A stretch of DNA of 11,897 nt from Deltaproteobacteria bacterium. Lineage in GTDB: Bacteria; Desulfobacterota; DSM-4660; Desulfatiglandales; B25-G16. The number at the start of each line of letters is the position of its first letter. The first letter of the stretch is position 1. Shown here one piece after another: positions 1 through 6,712 of the stretch. Position numbers and translations under genes: made by a program. Location: contig JAGYMO010000288.1 of NCBI GenBank assembly GCA_018400255.1, positions 1 to 11,897 on the forward strand, in the 5' to 3' direction. Under the pieces are notes generated by a model. It did no database searches and was not told where the DNA came from. It saw only the letters and a program-made list of their open reading frames with translations.

Positions 1-325
1 ATGTTTTTTAGCTTTCCGCTGAGAGGCCGGAAAGCTAAAATCGTCAGCCCTACCGGGCATGATGGTATACTATATCCCGTGACAGATACCTGCCCGTGAT
101 GCTACACTCAATGGCTGTATGGTTCCCCTTTGCTGTCCTCTCAACAGCAAAGGGGAATCCACTAACTCTGCATCCTTTGCGCCTGCCCCGTAGCTCCGGC
201 AGATGGTACCGGGGTCTTTAGCGAAGCGGGCGGTGAGATTCACACATCAAACAGCGCACCTACCCGCATAGTCGCGCCGAAGCGGGATTTGGACCATACC
301 GCACTGCGGGAAGGTTTAAGGGGTT
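1..325. ncRNA. Candidate structured RNA region with complementary hairpin loops
   Basis: No credible ORF lies here, and the block is richer in G+C than the AT-rich sequence that follows it. Helices seen by eye, read on the + strand: a 13-bp perfect stem 6-18/28-40 with loop 19-27; a stem 54-59/91-96 continued by 64-68/86-90; an enclosing CAGCC/GGCTG pairing 45-49/113-117; a 14-bp perfect stem 123-136/144-157 with loop CCTCTCA (137-143); 186-190/210-214, which competes with 183-187/198-202; 226-230/263-267 continued by 232-235/257-260; and 299-302/306-309. Loop TGAGAGG (20-26) is the exact reverse complement of loop CCTCTCA (137-143), so the two could kiss. No T-tract follows the first hairpin on either strand, so it is not an ordinary terminator. 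I could not match the block to 6S, RNase P, tmRNA, SRP or a known riboswitch. The strand and true ends are unknown, and it may begin before the window. It could instead be a palindromic DNA element. Confidence 0.45.
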
Positions 326-402
326 AATTAATTTTTAGCCCATAGAATTTGGCTTCTCAAACATTCCGTGAAAAGCTATTACTTTAGGTATGGAGGTTAT
401 CC

Positions 403-717
403 ATGTTTGGCATAGGGATGCCGGAATTGATCATTATCCTTGTTATTGCCCTTATTATTTTGGGGCCTAAAAAATTACCAAGTATTGCCAGGGCCCTGGG
501 AAAAGGAATGGCAGAGTTTAGAAAGGCAACCAATGAAATAAAAGAAAACCTTAATCTTGATGACATAGGAAATGAAATAAAAGGGATGGAAGATGAAATC
601 GTCGACTCTGTTAGTGGCATAAATGATACCCCTGCCGTGAATCACGAAAAAGAAAAAAGTTTACCTGCCCCCGCTGAAAAGAAAGAGCAAAAAGTGCCTT
701 CGGATGACAATGATTAA
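403..717 (+). CDS. tatA: Sec-independent protein translocase subunit TatA/TatB
   Basis: This is the small single-span subunit of the twin-arginine translocase, which exports folded proteins across the inner membrane with TatC. The 104-residue product has a hydrophobic N-terminal segment (about residues 6-20), then the hinge LGPKKLP (20-26; the family usually has FGP), an amphipathic helix to about residue 45, and an acidic and lysine-rich tail. A glutamate at position 8 inside the membrane span is more typical of TatB than of E. coli TatA, so the protein may serve both roles in a two-component system; no separate tatB is visible here. The start is well fixed by GGAGG at 392-396, 6 nt before the ATG. 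The 3' end overlaps tatC by 14 nt. I see no convincing promoter between the structured block (1-325) and this gene. Confidence 0.95.
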   Translation: MFGIGMPELIIILVIALIILGPKKLPSIARALGKGMAEFRKATNEIKENLNLDDIGNEIKGMEDEIVDSVSGINDTPAVNHEKEKSLPAPAEKKEQKVPSDDND

Positions 718-1468
718 GAATGATAAACAGCCATTTATGGCGCATTTAGAAGAGTTAAGAAAGCGACTGGTTGTCTGTGCTATAGCTATAGGCATTGGTT
801 TTATCTTTTCTTATATTTTTTCAAAAAGGCTTTTCTCCCTGCTTATTATGCCTCTCGAGAAAGTCCTTCCTCCTGAAAGCTCCCTAATCTTTACAAATCT
901 TCCGGAGATGTTTATAGCCTATATAAAAGTAGCCTTAATTGCAGGGGTAATATTGGCACTGCCGGTTTTATTTTATGAAGCCTGGATGTTTATAGTCCCC
1001 GCACTTTATCAGAAAGAACGAAAATACCTTGTCCCTTTTGTCGTATTCTCCAGTATTTTATTTGCTGCAGGTGCGCTCTTTGGTTATTTTGTTGTTTTCC
1101 CTTATGGCTTTAAATTCTTTATAGGCCTTGCAACAGAAAATGTTCAGGCCCTTCCATCGGTTAAACAGTATTTTTCCTTTTCTACTCGCCTGCTTTTAGC
1201 CTTTGGCCTTGTTTTTGAGTTGCCTGTAGCAGTGTTTTTTTTATCAAAGATTGGGCTGGTTAATCCAGATCTGATGAAAAAAAACCGCAAATTTGCTATA
1301 CTAGGTTCATTTGTAACAGCAGCAATTTTAACGCCTCCGGATGTCGCAACACAGGCAATGATGGCCCTTCCACTTATCGTTCTTTATGAAATAAGCATTA
1401 TTGTTTCCAAGCTTGCTTATACAAAAACTGAAGAGGATGAAGAGGCCAATGAAGGCGCTTCAGGATAA
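704..1468 (+). CDS. tatC: Sec-independent protein translocase subunit TatC
   Basis: TatC is the polytopic core of the twin-arginine translocase and binds the RR signal peptide. The 254-residue protein has the expected six membrane spans. The family's N-terminal cytoplasmic motif HLEELRKRL is at residues 14-22, the region after the first span carries NLPEMF (65-70), the FELP motif contains the conserved glutamate E172, and TPPD follows at 210-213 before the last spans. The C-terminal tail is short and acidic. The ATG at 704 lies inside the end of tatA with a 14-nt overlap and no strong Shine-Dalgarno, so translation is probably coupled to tatA. A second ATG at 710 is an alternative start that would remove two residues. 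Length matches the family. Confidence 0.96.
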   Translation: MTMIKNDKQPFMAHLEELRKRLVVCAIAIGIGFIFSYIFSKRLFSLLIMPLEKVLPPESSLIFTNLPEMFIAYIKVALIAGVILALPVLFYEAWMFIVPALYQKERKYLVPFVVFSSILFAAGALFGYFVVFPYGFKFFIGLATENVQALPSVKQYFSFSTRLLLAFGLVFELPVAVFFLSKIGLVNPDLMKKNRKFAILGSFVTAAILTPPDVATQAMMALPLIVLYEISIIVSKLAYTKTEEDEEANEGASG

Positions 1469-1491
1469 ATACTTTTAAAAGAGGACGAAAT

Positions 1492-1665
1492 ATGCTCAGA
1501 TTAAAAAAACTTTCTCTTACATTATTATTATGCGTATTCATAGTGAGCCTTTTGTTGTCCTGCGCCCCAAGGGCTATAAGACGCTGCCCTCTAGGGTACC
1601 ACTGGGTCCCTGGCCATCATGTACCGAGTGGTCAATGGGTTCGTGGGCACTGCAAAAAGAACTAA
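1492..1665 (+). CDS. Small lipoprotein with WV-x-GH repeats (57 aa)
   Basis: This short gene begins 23 nt after tatC. Its ATG is preceded by GAGG (1481-1484) at a good 7-nt distance. The 57-residue product starts with a lysine/arginine n-region (residues 1-6) and a leucine-rich core. This ends in a lipobox LLSC, with Cys24 as the predicted lipidated residue and Ala at +2, which suggests an outer-membrane destination. The mature part is only about 34 residues: a basic stretch with Cys32, then YHWVPGHH (36-43) and GQWVRGH (47-53), and Cys54 near the end. The pair of W-V-x-G-H units resembles the short aromatic Y-x-W-x-P-G-H repeats found in small cell-envelope proteins. Cys32 and Cys54 could form a disulfide. 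It may be co-transcribed with tatAC. The function is unknown; the coding call rests on the RBS, the signal peptide and the repeated motif. Confidence 0.75.
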   Translation: MLRLKKLSLTLLLCVFIVSLLLSCAPRAIRRCPLGYHWVPGHHVPSGQWVRGHCKKN

Positions 1666-1696
1666 CACTAACTGCTGCAGCCCTTAATGAGGCAAA

Positions 1697-2644
1697 TCAG
1701 GCTATGTTGTGTTCCAAAAGGAATGATATAAGGGTTTGTTGCTCATCAATCCTCTCAACCGCATGTGCGCATGCAGGGGAGGAAATGAGCTTTAAGTCAA
1801 ACAGGGCATTTTTAATCATCCATAGAGGGCTTTTATTATATATTTTAATGAGATCTCTTAGCAGGGCACCGCTTTCCAATATCTGATTGACAGTGTAATC
1901 CATACCATCATCGTCTTGCAAAGAACCTAATGATGACCTTACTATGCCGGCCCATAATCCTGGTACAATATTTGCCCCCATGGAAAGTACGCCATTCATA
2001 CTGGGATGCTCTAAAAAACGTATCTCATTTCCATCATAAATCCTAAAGCCTGCCACATTGGAAAGGGATTTCTGGTAATTATGGACCCTCGCGAGAGAGC
2101 CTGTGAAAAGTAATGCCTTAATATTATTAATCCCGCATAAATCCCTTATTATATTTGTACGAATGTTATTTCTCTTTATGGATTTATTTAATGATTTAAT
2201 AAGATCTGGATCGTTGTGGAGGATAAATGGATGCCTTGTTTTAGATACAAGAGATCTGTAGTAATCTGCAAGGTCTCTATTGCTATGATAGTACAGGGGT
2301 GAGTCAACCCAAAAGACCTGTCCCTCGTAATGGAAAGAATTTATCGTATCCTCAAGACTTGCAAGCAGAGCCTCCACATCCTCCGGCGTTTTTTCTGTAA
2401 TCCAAAAAAATAATGGAATCTTTCCCTGGACAGAGGTTAAAGCACTTTCAAACAATTCTCTCCTGATATCTTCCTTAAGTGCCCTACCCTCTCCCATGTT
2501 TGGTCCTGACAAAAGTACAGCTGAGCAATGGGGTAATAGCCTATTCAAGATTGAATCAAGCCCCTTACTGTCAAGGTCCCCCGTATCTGACAATGGTGTT
2601 ATGAGATCAACTATCAATCCTTTAGGCGCTTCGATATTTTTCAT
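1697..2644 (-). CDS. Divergent DapA/NAL-superfamily aldolase-like protein
   Basis: The 315-residue product follows the (beta/alpha)8 fold pattern of the dihydrodipicolinate synthase / N-acetylneuraminate lyase superfamily: an N-terminal IVDLITPL strand (11-18), a degenerate GTTGE-like turn SGPNMGEG (46-53), SPLYYHS (115-121, the PYY region), ILHNDP (141-146, where the family has ILYNVP), NIK (174-176, aligned with the Schiff-base lysine region GIKEATG), and GVLSMGANIVP near the C-terminus (family GVISVTANV). Lys176 is a plausible Schiff-base lysine. However, the tyrosine equivalent to E. coli DapA Tyr133 appears to be His143, and the Thr44 position is not conserved, so true DapA activity is doubtful. 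The start overlaps the stop of kdsD by 4 nt (ATGA), implying co-translation in an operon with kdsD. Substrate unknown. It ends 31 nt from the convergent lipoprotein gene. Confidence 0.8.
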   Translation of the reverse strand: MKNIEAPKGLIVDLITPLSDTGDLDSKGLDSILNRLLPHCSAVLLSGPNMGEGRALKEDIRRELFESALTSVQGKIPLFFWITEKTPEDVEALLASLEDTINSFHYEGQVFWVDSPLYYHSNRDLADYYRSLVSKTRHPFILHNDPDLIKSLNKSIKRNNIRTNIIRDLCGINNIKALLFTGSLARVHNYQKSLSNVAGFRIYDGNEIRFLEHPSMNGVLSMGANIVPGLWAGIVRSSLGSLQDDDGMDYTVNQILESGALLRDLIKIYNKSPLWMIKNALFDLKLISSPACAHAVERIDEQQTLISFLLEHNIA

Positions 2645-3621
2645 TTGTTATACCTCTTTCCACCCAACAGCCCGTGAAGGTGAACGATTCCCTTAACCTT
2701 TTTAGCCTTATCAACTACAGGCAGCACTGTAATTTCATTTTGTTCCATCAACTCTACGGTATCACCTGCCTTTCGTTCTATATCAATCATCTTCGGGGGG
2801 GCCGACATTATTTGGCAAACATTTAACTTCATTATATCTTTCCATTTCAACAGAGAACGTCTAATATCACCATCTGTAACAATACCTAGCAAAACATGGT
2901 TTTCGTCAACTATCAGGCATGCACCTAAACCCTTCTGGTTGATTTCAAGAATTGCCTCTTCCACATTCTGCTTTGGAGAAATTAATGGTACCTGTTCACC
3001 TTTCAGCATAAAATCCGAAACAGCAAATGAAAGCCTTTCCCCTAAGCTGCCACCCGGGTGAAACCTTTTGAAATCTCCCCTGTTGAAATTCCTTCGGTTT
3101 ATAAGAGCAACCGCCAGTGCATCGCCCATAGCCAGTGCAGCAGTTGTGCTGGTTGTAGGGGCAAGGCCTAACGGGCATGCCTCTCTTTCCACGCCCACAT
3201 TTATACAAATATCGCTCTCCTTAGCCAGTGTTGATTCCGGGTCACCTGTAAAGGCAATGATATTCATGCCCATGGCCTTGAAAATAGGTATCAAACTGGA
3301 TAATTCCTTTGTATAGCCGCTATTTGAAATGGCTACGACAATATCATTAGCCGTGACAACGCCTAAGTCTCCATGGACCGCCTCAGACGGATGAAGAAAT
3401 AGTGATGGCGTACCCGTGCTGTTAAGCGTGGCGGTTATTTTTCTGGCAATTATGCCTGACTTGCCTATTCCAGTCATGATTACCCTGCCCTTGCTCGTAA
3501 AAATGAGTTCAACAGCACGCTCAAACTCTGGTCCTAATTTTTCCACTAAATCAAGAATCCCCTGGGCCTCAATCTGTAATACTTCTCTGGCTTGTCTAAT
3601 TAACCTTGAATCATTTTTCAT
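2641..3621 (-). CDS. kdsD: D-arabinose 5-phosphate isomerase (KdsD/KpsF family)
   Basis: This enzyme interconverts ribulose 5-phosphate and arabinose 5-phosphate, the first committed step towards Kdo. The 326-residue protein has the usual three parts: a SIS sugar-isomerase domain (about 40-180) and two CBS domains (about 204-262 and 268-325). Visible motifs are GIGKSG (51-56), SNSGYTKE (99-106), the APTTSTT stretch (154-160), HPGGSLG (188-194) and TDGDIRR (249-255) in the first CBS domain. The start is supported by AAGGA (3628-3632 on the complementary strand) 6 nt before the ATG. It is the middle gene of a minus-strand set: kdtA lies 128 nt upstream, with nothing convincing in the gap, and the aldolase-like gene overlaps its stop. 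Housekeeping KdsD cannot be told from a capsule paralogue by sequence alone, but linkage to kdtA favours LPS. Confidence 0.94.
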   Translation of the reverse strand: MKNDSRLIRQAREVLQIEAQGILDLVEKLGPEFERAVELIFTSKGRVIMTGIGKSGIIARKITATLNSTGTPSLFLHPSEAVHGDLGVVTANDIVVAISNSGYTKELSSLIPIFKAMGMNIIAFTGDPESTLAKESDICINVGVEREACPLGLAPTTSTTAALAMGDALAVALINRRNFNRGDFKRFHPGGSLGERLSFAVSDFMLKGEQVPLISPKQNVEEAILEINQKGLGACLIVDENHVLLGIVTDGDIRRSLLKWKDIMKLNVCQIMSAPPKMIDIERKAGDTVELMEQNEITVLPVVDKAKKVKGIVHLHGLLGGKRYNK

Positions 3622-3749
3622 CTTTAATCCTTACCGTCGTATATCCATTACTATTTTTACATCCCTTTGGGGAATTTTTAAGCGACAATAGTTGAAGATT
3701 GCCTTGACCTAGGCCCATGAATGTCTATACCGTCAGCTCTTATAGTAGC

Positions 3750-5039
3750 TCACTCTTCATATAAAAAGGGCGCAATTGCCTCCACCTGTTTTTTAGCAGA
3801 ACCAATATTTTTTACTATCTCATGCCTGGACCTCTTACCTAACCTCTCTGCTTTTTCTTTATTGTTAATTATCCATCTTGCCTTTTTCAGCAATTCATCA
3901 CCATCTCTTACTTCAAAGGTCGCCCCTGTCTTTTCTATAAGTCGTTTTGCATCCAGGAAGTTTTCCATTGATGGCCCATAAAGAACCATCTTACCCCACA
4001 CGGCCGCCTCCAAAATATTATGGCCCCCACGAGGTACAAGGCTTCCACCGCAGAAAATTATATTCCCCAAACTGTATAGGCCAAAAAGTTCACCAATGAC
4101 ATCTACAATTATAACCTGTTTATTTCCAGGGACATGAGCATCAAACTCGCTCCTGAGGCAATAATCAAACCTGTAGGATCTGAGGATAGACGCTATTTTA
4201 TAAGACCTCTCTATATGCCTGGGAACTATCAACAAAATCATATCAGGCTCATCCATACGTAGATTTTTATATACCTCGATTATTATTTCCTCTTCCCCTT
4301 CCGTGGTGCTGCCTGCAATGAAAACAGTCCTGGAGTTGTCAATTTTATATATGCCAGAGATTCTTTTAGATAACTCGGGCGTCGCATCATTCAGGAGTAT
4401 ATCATATTTTGCATTACCTCCAACAAGTACCTTATGAGGATCCGCCCCAATTGATAGTATCCTTTGTGCATCTAAATCACTTATCATAGAAAAAAGCCTG
4501 AATATGGATAGAATATCTTTTACCACGGGTTTAAATTGCCTGTATTTTCTCACGGATTTCTCAGAAATACGACCGTTCATAAGGAATGCCGGTATACCAT
4601 ACCTTTTGCACATAAACAAAAAATTTGGCCATATCTCAGTTTCAAGATTAATAAATATGTCTGGAGAAGTATTACGTAGAAATCTCTTCACGCACCACAG
4701 CATATCAACAGGGTTATACACTATGGAAATGTCATCAGGCAGATATCTTGAGGCATCTTGTCTGCCGGTTTTAGTAGTAGTTGATACGATGATAGAATAA
4801 TTTCCACCCAGGGCCTTTATCTCCCTTATAACAGCAACAGCTACCTTTACCTCTCCAACAGATACTGCATGAATTAATACTCTTTTACTGTGGCCTTTTC
4901 GCGGCAGATTTTTTATTAAGCCCAGCCTTTCTCTAAAGTGCATATCCATTAGTCCCTTACGCGAAAAATAAATAACGAGGAGAGGTCCGCCTATAAAAAA
5001 AAGGGGGATAATGATTATATTGTAAAAGAAAAAACTCAT
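3750..5039 (-). CDS. waaA: 3-deoxy-D-manno-octulosonic acid transferase (KdtA/WaaA)
   Basis: WaaA transfers Kdo from CMP-Kdo to the lipid A precursor at the inner membrane. From the ATG at 5039 the protein has 429 residues, matching the family. It has an N-terminal membrane anchor (about 3-25), HAVSVGE (57-63) with Glu63 at the position of the catalytic base, STTTKTG (86-92), LETEIWPN (132-139), GSTTEGEEE (243-251), VPRH (272-275), GELFGLY (316-322) and GGHNILEAA (338-346), typical of this GT-B glycosyltransferase (GT30) family. The frame stays open upstream to a TTG at 5102. I chose the ATG because the TTG overlaps a promoter-like -10 and would add 21 non-conserved residues before the anchor; a GGGA sits about 8 nt before the ATG. 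First gene of the kdtA-kdsD-aldolase set. Whether it adds one or more Kdo units cannot be seen. Confidence 0.95.
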   Translation of the reverse strand: MSFFFYNIIIIPLFFIGGPLLVIYFSRKGLMDMHFRERLGLIKNLPRKGHSKRVLIHAVSVGEVKVAVAVIREIKALGGNYSIIVSTTTKTGRQDASRYLPDDISIVYNPVDMLWCVKRFLRNTSPDIFINLETEIWPNFLFMCKRYGIPAFLMNGRISEKSVRKYRQFKPVVKDILSIFRLFSMISDLDAQRILSIGADPHKVLVGGNAKYDILLNDATPELSKRISGIYKIDNSRTVFIAGSTTEGEEEIIIEVYKNLRMDEPDMILLIVPRHIERSYKIASILRSYRFDYCLRSEFDAHVPGNKQVIIVDVIGELFGLYSLGNIIFCGGSLVPRGGHNILEAAVWGKMVLYGPSMENFLDAKRLIEKTGATFEVRDGDELLKKARWIINNKEKAERLGKRSRHEIVKNIGSAKKQVEAIAPFLYEE

Positions 5040-5092
5040 GTTTATTCCCAAAAATTTATACCAACAGCGATGCCATTTAATATTCGTACCTG

Positions 5093-5120
5093 ATAGTATC
5101 AAATAAAATCACAATCACAA
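5093..5120 (-). promoter_or_regulatory. Probable sigma70-type promoter for waaA
   Basis: Reading the minus strand, a -35-like TTGTGA (5115-5120) is separated by 16 nt from TACTAT (5093-5098), which is preceded by TG plus one base, giving an extended -10. The predicted transcript would start about 45 nt before the waaA ATG at 5039. The TTG at 5102-5100 falls inside this element, which argues against its use as a start codon. The wider AT-rich gap 5040-5335 between the divergent waaA and yebC also holds a weaker + strand pair (TTGCAA at 5200-5205 with TAAAAA at 5223-5228) that could serve yebC. Confidence 0.45.
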
Positions 5121-5335
5121 CAGAAAATTTATTCTTTTCCAATATTAATGTAATTCAGCCAAAGCTAAAATAAAATAGCATTGGAATTATAAATTAACTT
5201 TGCAAGAATGGAGCAATTATGGTAAAAATATTTAAAAAATGGCTTTTAACGAGCACTTCTACAAATAATCATTTACTACCTTCAACCTAAAAACCAAAAT
5301 AGTCATATAAACACATATTTTTAATGGAGTCATAA

Positions 5336-6082
5336 ATGTCAGGACACTCAAAATGGAGCTCTATAAAACACAAAAAGGGTGCTGCCGACGCTAAACGGGG
5401 TAAAGTTTTTACAAAGCTTATTAAAGAACTTTCGGTAGCAGCAAGGCTTGGTGGAAAAGACGCGGATTCTAATCCGAGATTAAGAACGGCCATTGCCGCC
5501 GCTAAAGCGGAAAATATGCCCAAGGAGAACATCGAGAGGGCCATAAAGAAGGGAACGGGTGAAATAGAAGGTGTAACCTACGAGGAGTTTACCTATGAAG
5601 GATATGGCCCCGGCGGGGTAGCGGTTTTGGTTGATGTATTAACTGACAATAAAAACAGGGCTGTCGCAGATATAAGACATATTTTCGAAAGGCACGGTGG
5701 TAATTTAGGTGAATCAGGATGTGTTTCCTGGATGTTTTCTCAAAAAGGCCTGGTTGTGTTTCCAAAAGGACAGACAGACGAGGAAAAATTATTTGAACTG
5801 GCATTGGATGCAGGCGCAGAGGATATCAATGAAAGCGATGATGAATATGAGGTCACCACTGACCCACCTTCCTTTGAGCAGATTAAAGTGACGTTGGAGA
5901 ACGCCGACCTAAAACCCACGTATGCAGAAATCACAATGATCCCCTCAACAACGGTTAATCTTGAAGCCAAGCAAGCTCAACAGATGCTATCGCTAATGGA
6001 ATTGCTTGAAGATAACGATGATGTGAATCATGTATACGCCAACTTTGATATCTCCGATAAGGTTATGGAGGAAATTGGTTAA
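5336..6082 (+). CDS. yebC: YebC/TACO1-family protein (translation or transcription regulator)
   Basis: YebC/TACO1 family members are widely conserved. Some have been described as DNA-binding regulators and others as ribosome-associated factors that help translate difficult proline motifs; the role here is not decidable from sequence. The 248-residue length is standard. The invariant N-terminus MSGHSKWSSIKHKK (1-14) is followed by a basic, alanine-rich helical domain, then YEGYGPGG (family signature, about residues 87-94), NKNRAVADIRHIF (about 105-117) and a long acidic C-terminal domain. GGAG (5326-5329) lies 6 nt before the ATG. Its TAA stop shares one base with the ruvC start, so the two are translated from one message; yebC next to ruvC is a common arrangement. 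Confidence 0.96.
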   Translation: MSGHSKWSSIKHKKGAADAKRGKVFTKLIKELSVAARLGGKDADSNPRLRTAIAAAKAENMPKENIERAIKKGTGEIEGVTYEEFTYEGYGPGGVAVLVDVLTDNKNRAVADIRHIFERHGGNLGESGCVSWMFSQKGLVVFPKGQTDEEKLFELALDAGAEDINESDDEYEVTTDPPSFEQIKVTLENADLKPTYAEITMIPSTTVNLEAKQAQQMLSLMELLEDNDDVNHVYANFDISDKVMEEIG

Positions 6083-6576
6083 TGATAGTCCTGGGAGTAG
6101 ATCCAGGTTCTATTGTCACAGGCTATGGACTTGTAGAAAAAGACGGAAGCAACCTTACTTATGTTGGGGGCGGAGACATATTGCTGCCTCGTTCCTGGCC
6201 TTTTTACCTCAGAGTTCATGGTGTTTTTAAGTCCCTGATTGACATTATACAGAAATACAACCCTGCTGAAATGTCAGTTGAGGACATTTTTTTTTCAAAA
6301 AATGTTAAAAGCGCGTTAAAAATTGGCCATGCAAGGGGGGCTGCTCTTGTAGCAGCTACCTATTGCAATGTGAAGGTATTTGAGTATTCTCCCCTTCAAA
6401 TAAAACAATCAGTAGTTGGATATGGAAGGGCCACAAAGGAACAGGTGCGGGAGATGATAAAACTCATTTTGAAGCTTAACGATAAGGGTAAGCTTTCCTT
6501 TGATACCTCCGATGCATTGGCTGCTGCAATTTGTCACCAGAACTGGCTTAAATTCGATAACATCCATAACCGCTAG
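6082..6576 (+). CDS. ruvC: Crossover junction endodeoxyribonuclease RuvC
   Basis: RuvC is the dimeric nuclease that cuts Holliday junctions symmetrically during recombinational repair, acting with RuvAB. The 164-residue protein has the RNase H-like fold signature with all four metal-binding acidic residues in place: Asp7 in GVDPG, Glu67 in SVED, and Asp141 and Asp144 in FDTSDALA. The ALKIGHARGAAL stretch (78-89) and YSPLQIKQSVVGYGRATKEQV (from residue 102) are also typical. The ATG shares one base with the yebC stop; GGAGG at 6066-6070, inside yebC, can act as the ribosome site. A 136-nt gap follows before ruvA, and I see no terminator in it. Confidence 0.96.
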   Translation: MIVLGVDPGSIVTGYGLVEKDGSNLTYVGGGDILLPRSWPFYLRVHGVFKSLIDIIQKYNPAEMSVEDIFFSKNVKSALKIGHARGAALVAATYCNVKVFEYSPLQIKQSVVGYGRATKEQVREMIKLILKLNDKGKLSFDTSDALAAAICHQNWLKFDNIHNR

Positions 6577-6692
6577 TCTCCATCCTCGATGAACGAACTG
6601 TTGGGAGCTATGTGAAAGGCATAAAAAAGTGACAATTCTTAAACCCAGATGCACCCCATAATAGTTGCCGGTAAAGAGTAAACTTTCAACAA

Positions 6693-6698
6693 TATAAT
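6693..6698 (+). promoter_or_regulatory. Consensus -10 box just upstream of ruvA
   Basis: A perfect TATAAT sits 14 nt before the ruvA ATG. No good -35 lies at the normal distance: TTGCCG at 6665-6670 is 22 nt away. If used, transcription would begin about 8 nt before the ATG, leaving no room for a Shine-Dalgarno, and none is seen. The region is AT-rich, so a chance match is possible. Confidence 0.35.
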
Positions 6699-6712
6699 AT
6701 TACTAGTACGTT

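Noticed and set aside
6..40. First hairpin as a rho-independent terminator of a gene before the window.
   Set aside because: The 3' side runs into A residues on both strands rather than T, so it lacks the required U-tract.
77..101. Resemblance to a cobalamin riboswitch B12 box (ATACCTGCCCG), with a GCACTGCGGGAAGG-like segment at 301-314.
   Set aside because: The order is wrong: in the riboswitch the B12 box is at the 3' end, after the GGGAAGG segment. The ATACCTGCCCG part is also fully used in the hairpin 54-68/86-96. The similarity is noted, but not enough to call a riboswitch upstream of tatA.
226..250. CGGTGAGATTC resembles a piece of the FMN riboswitch.
   Set aside because: Only about 11 nt match, and the other conserved FMN elements are absent in the expected order.
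1530..1886. 118-codon + strand ORF.
   Set aside because: It overlaps the lipoprotein gene in another frame and then runs antisense into the aldolase-like gene. It lacks an RBS and has no recognisable domain.
3611..3718. A 35-codon minus-strand ORF in the waaA-kdsD gap, overlapping the kdsD start.
   Set aside because: No recognisable motif, no clear ribosome site, and the sequence looks like untranslated spacer.
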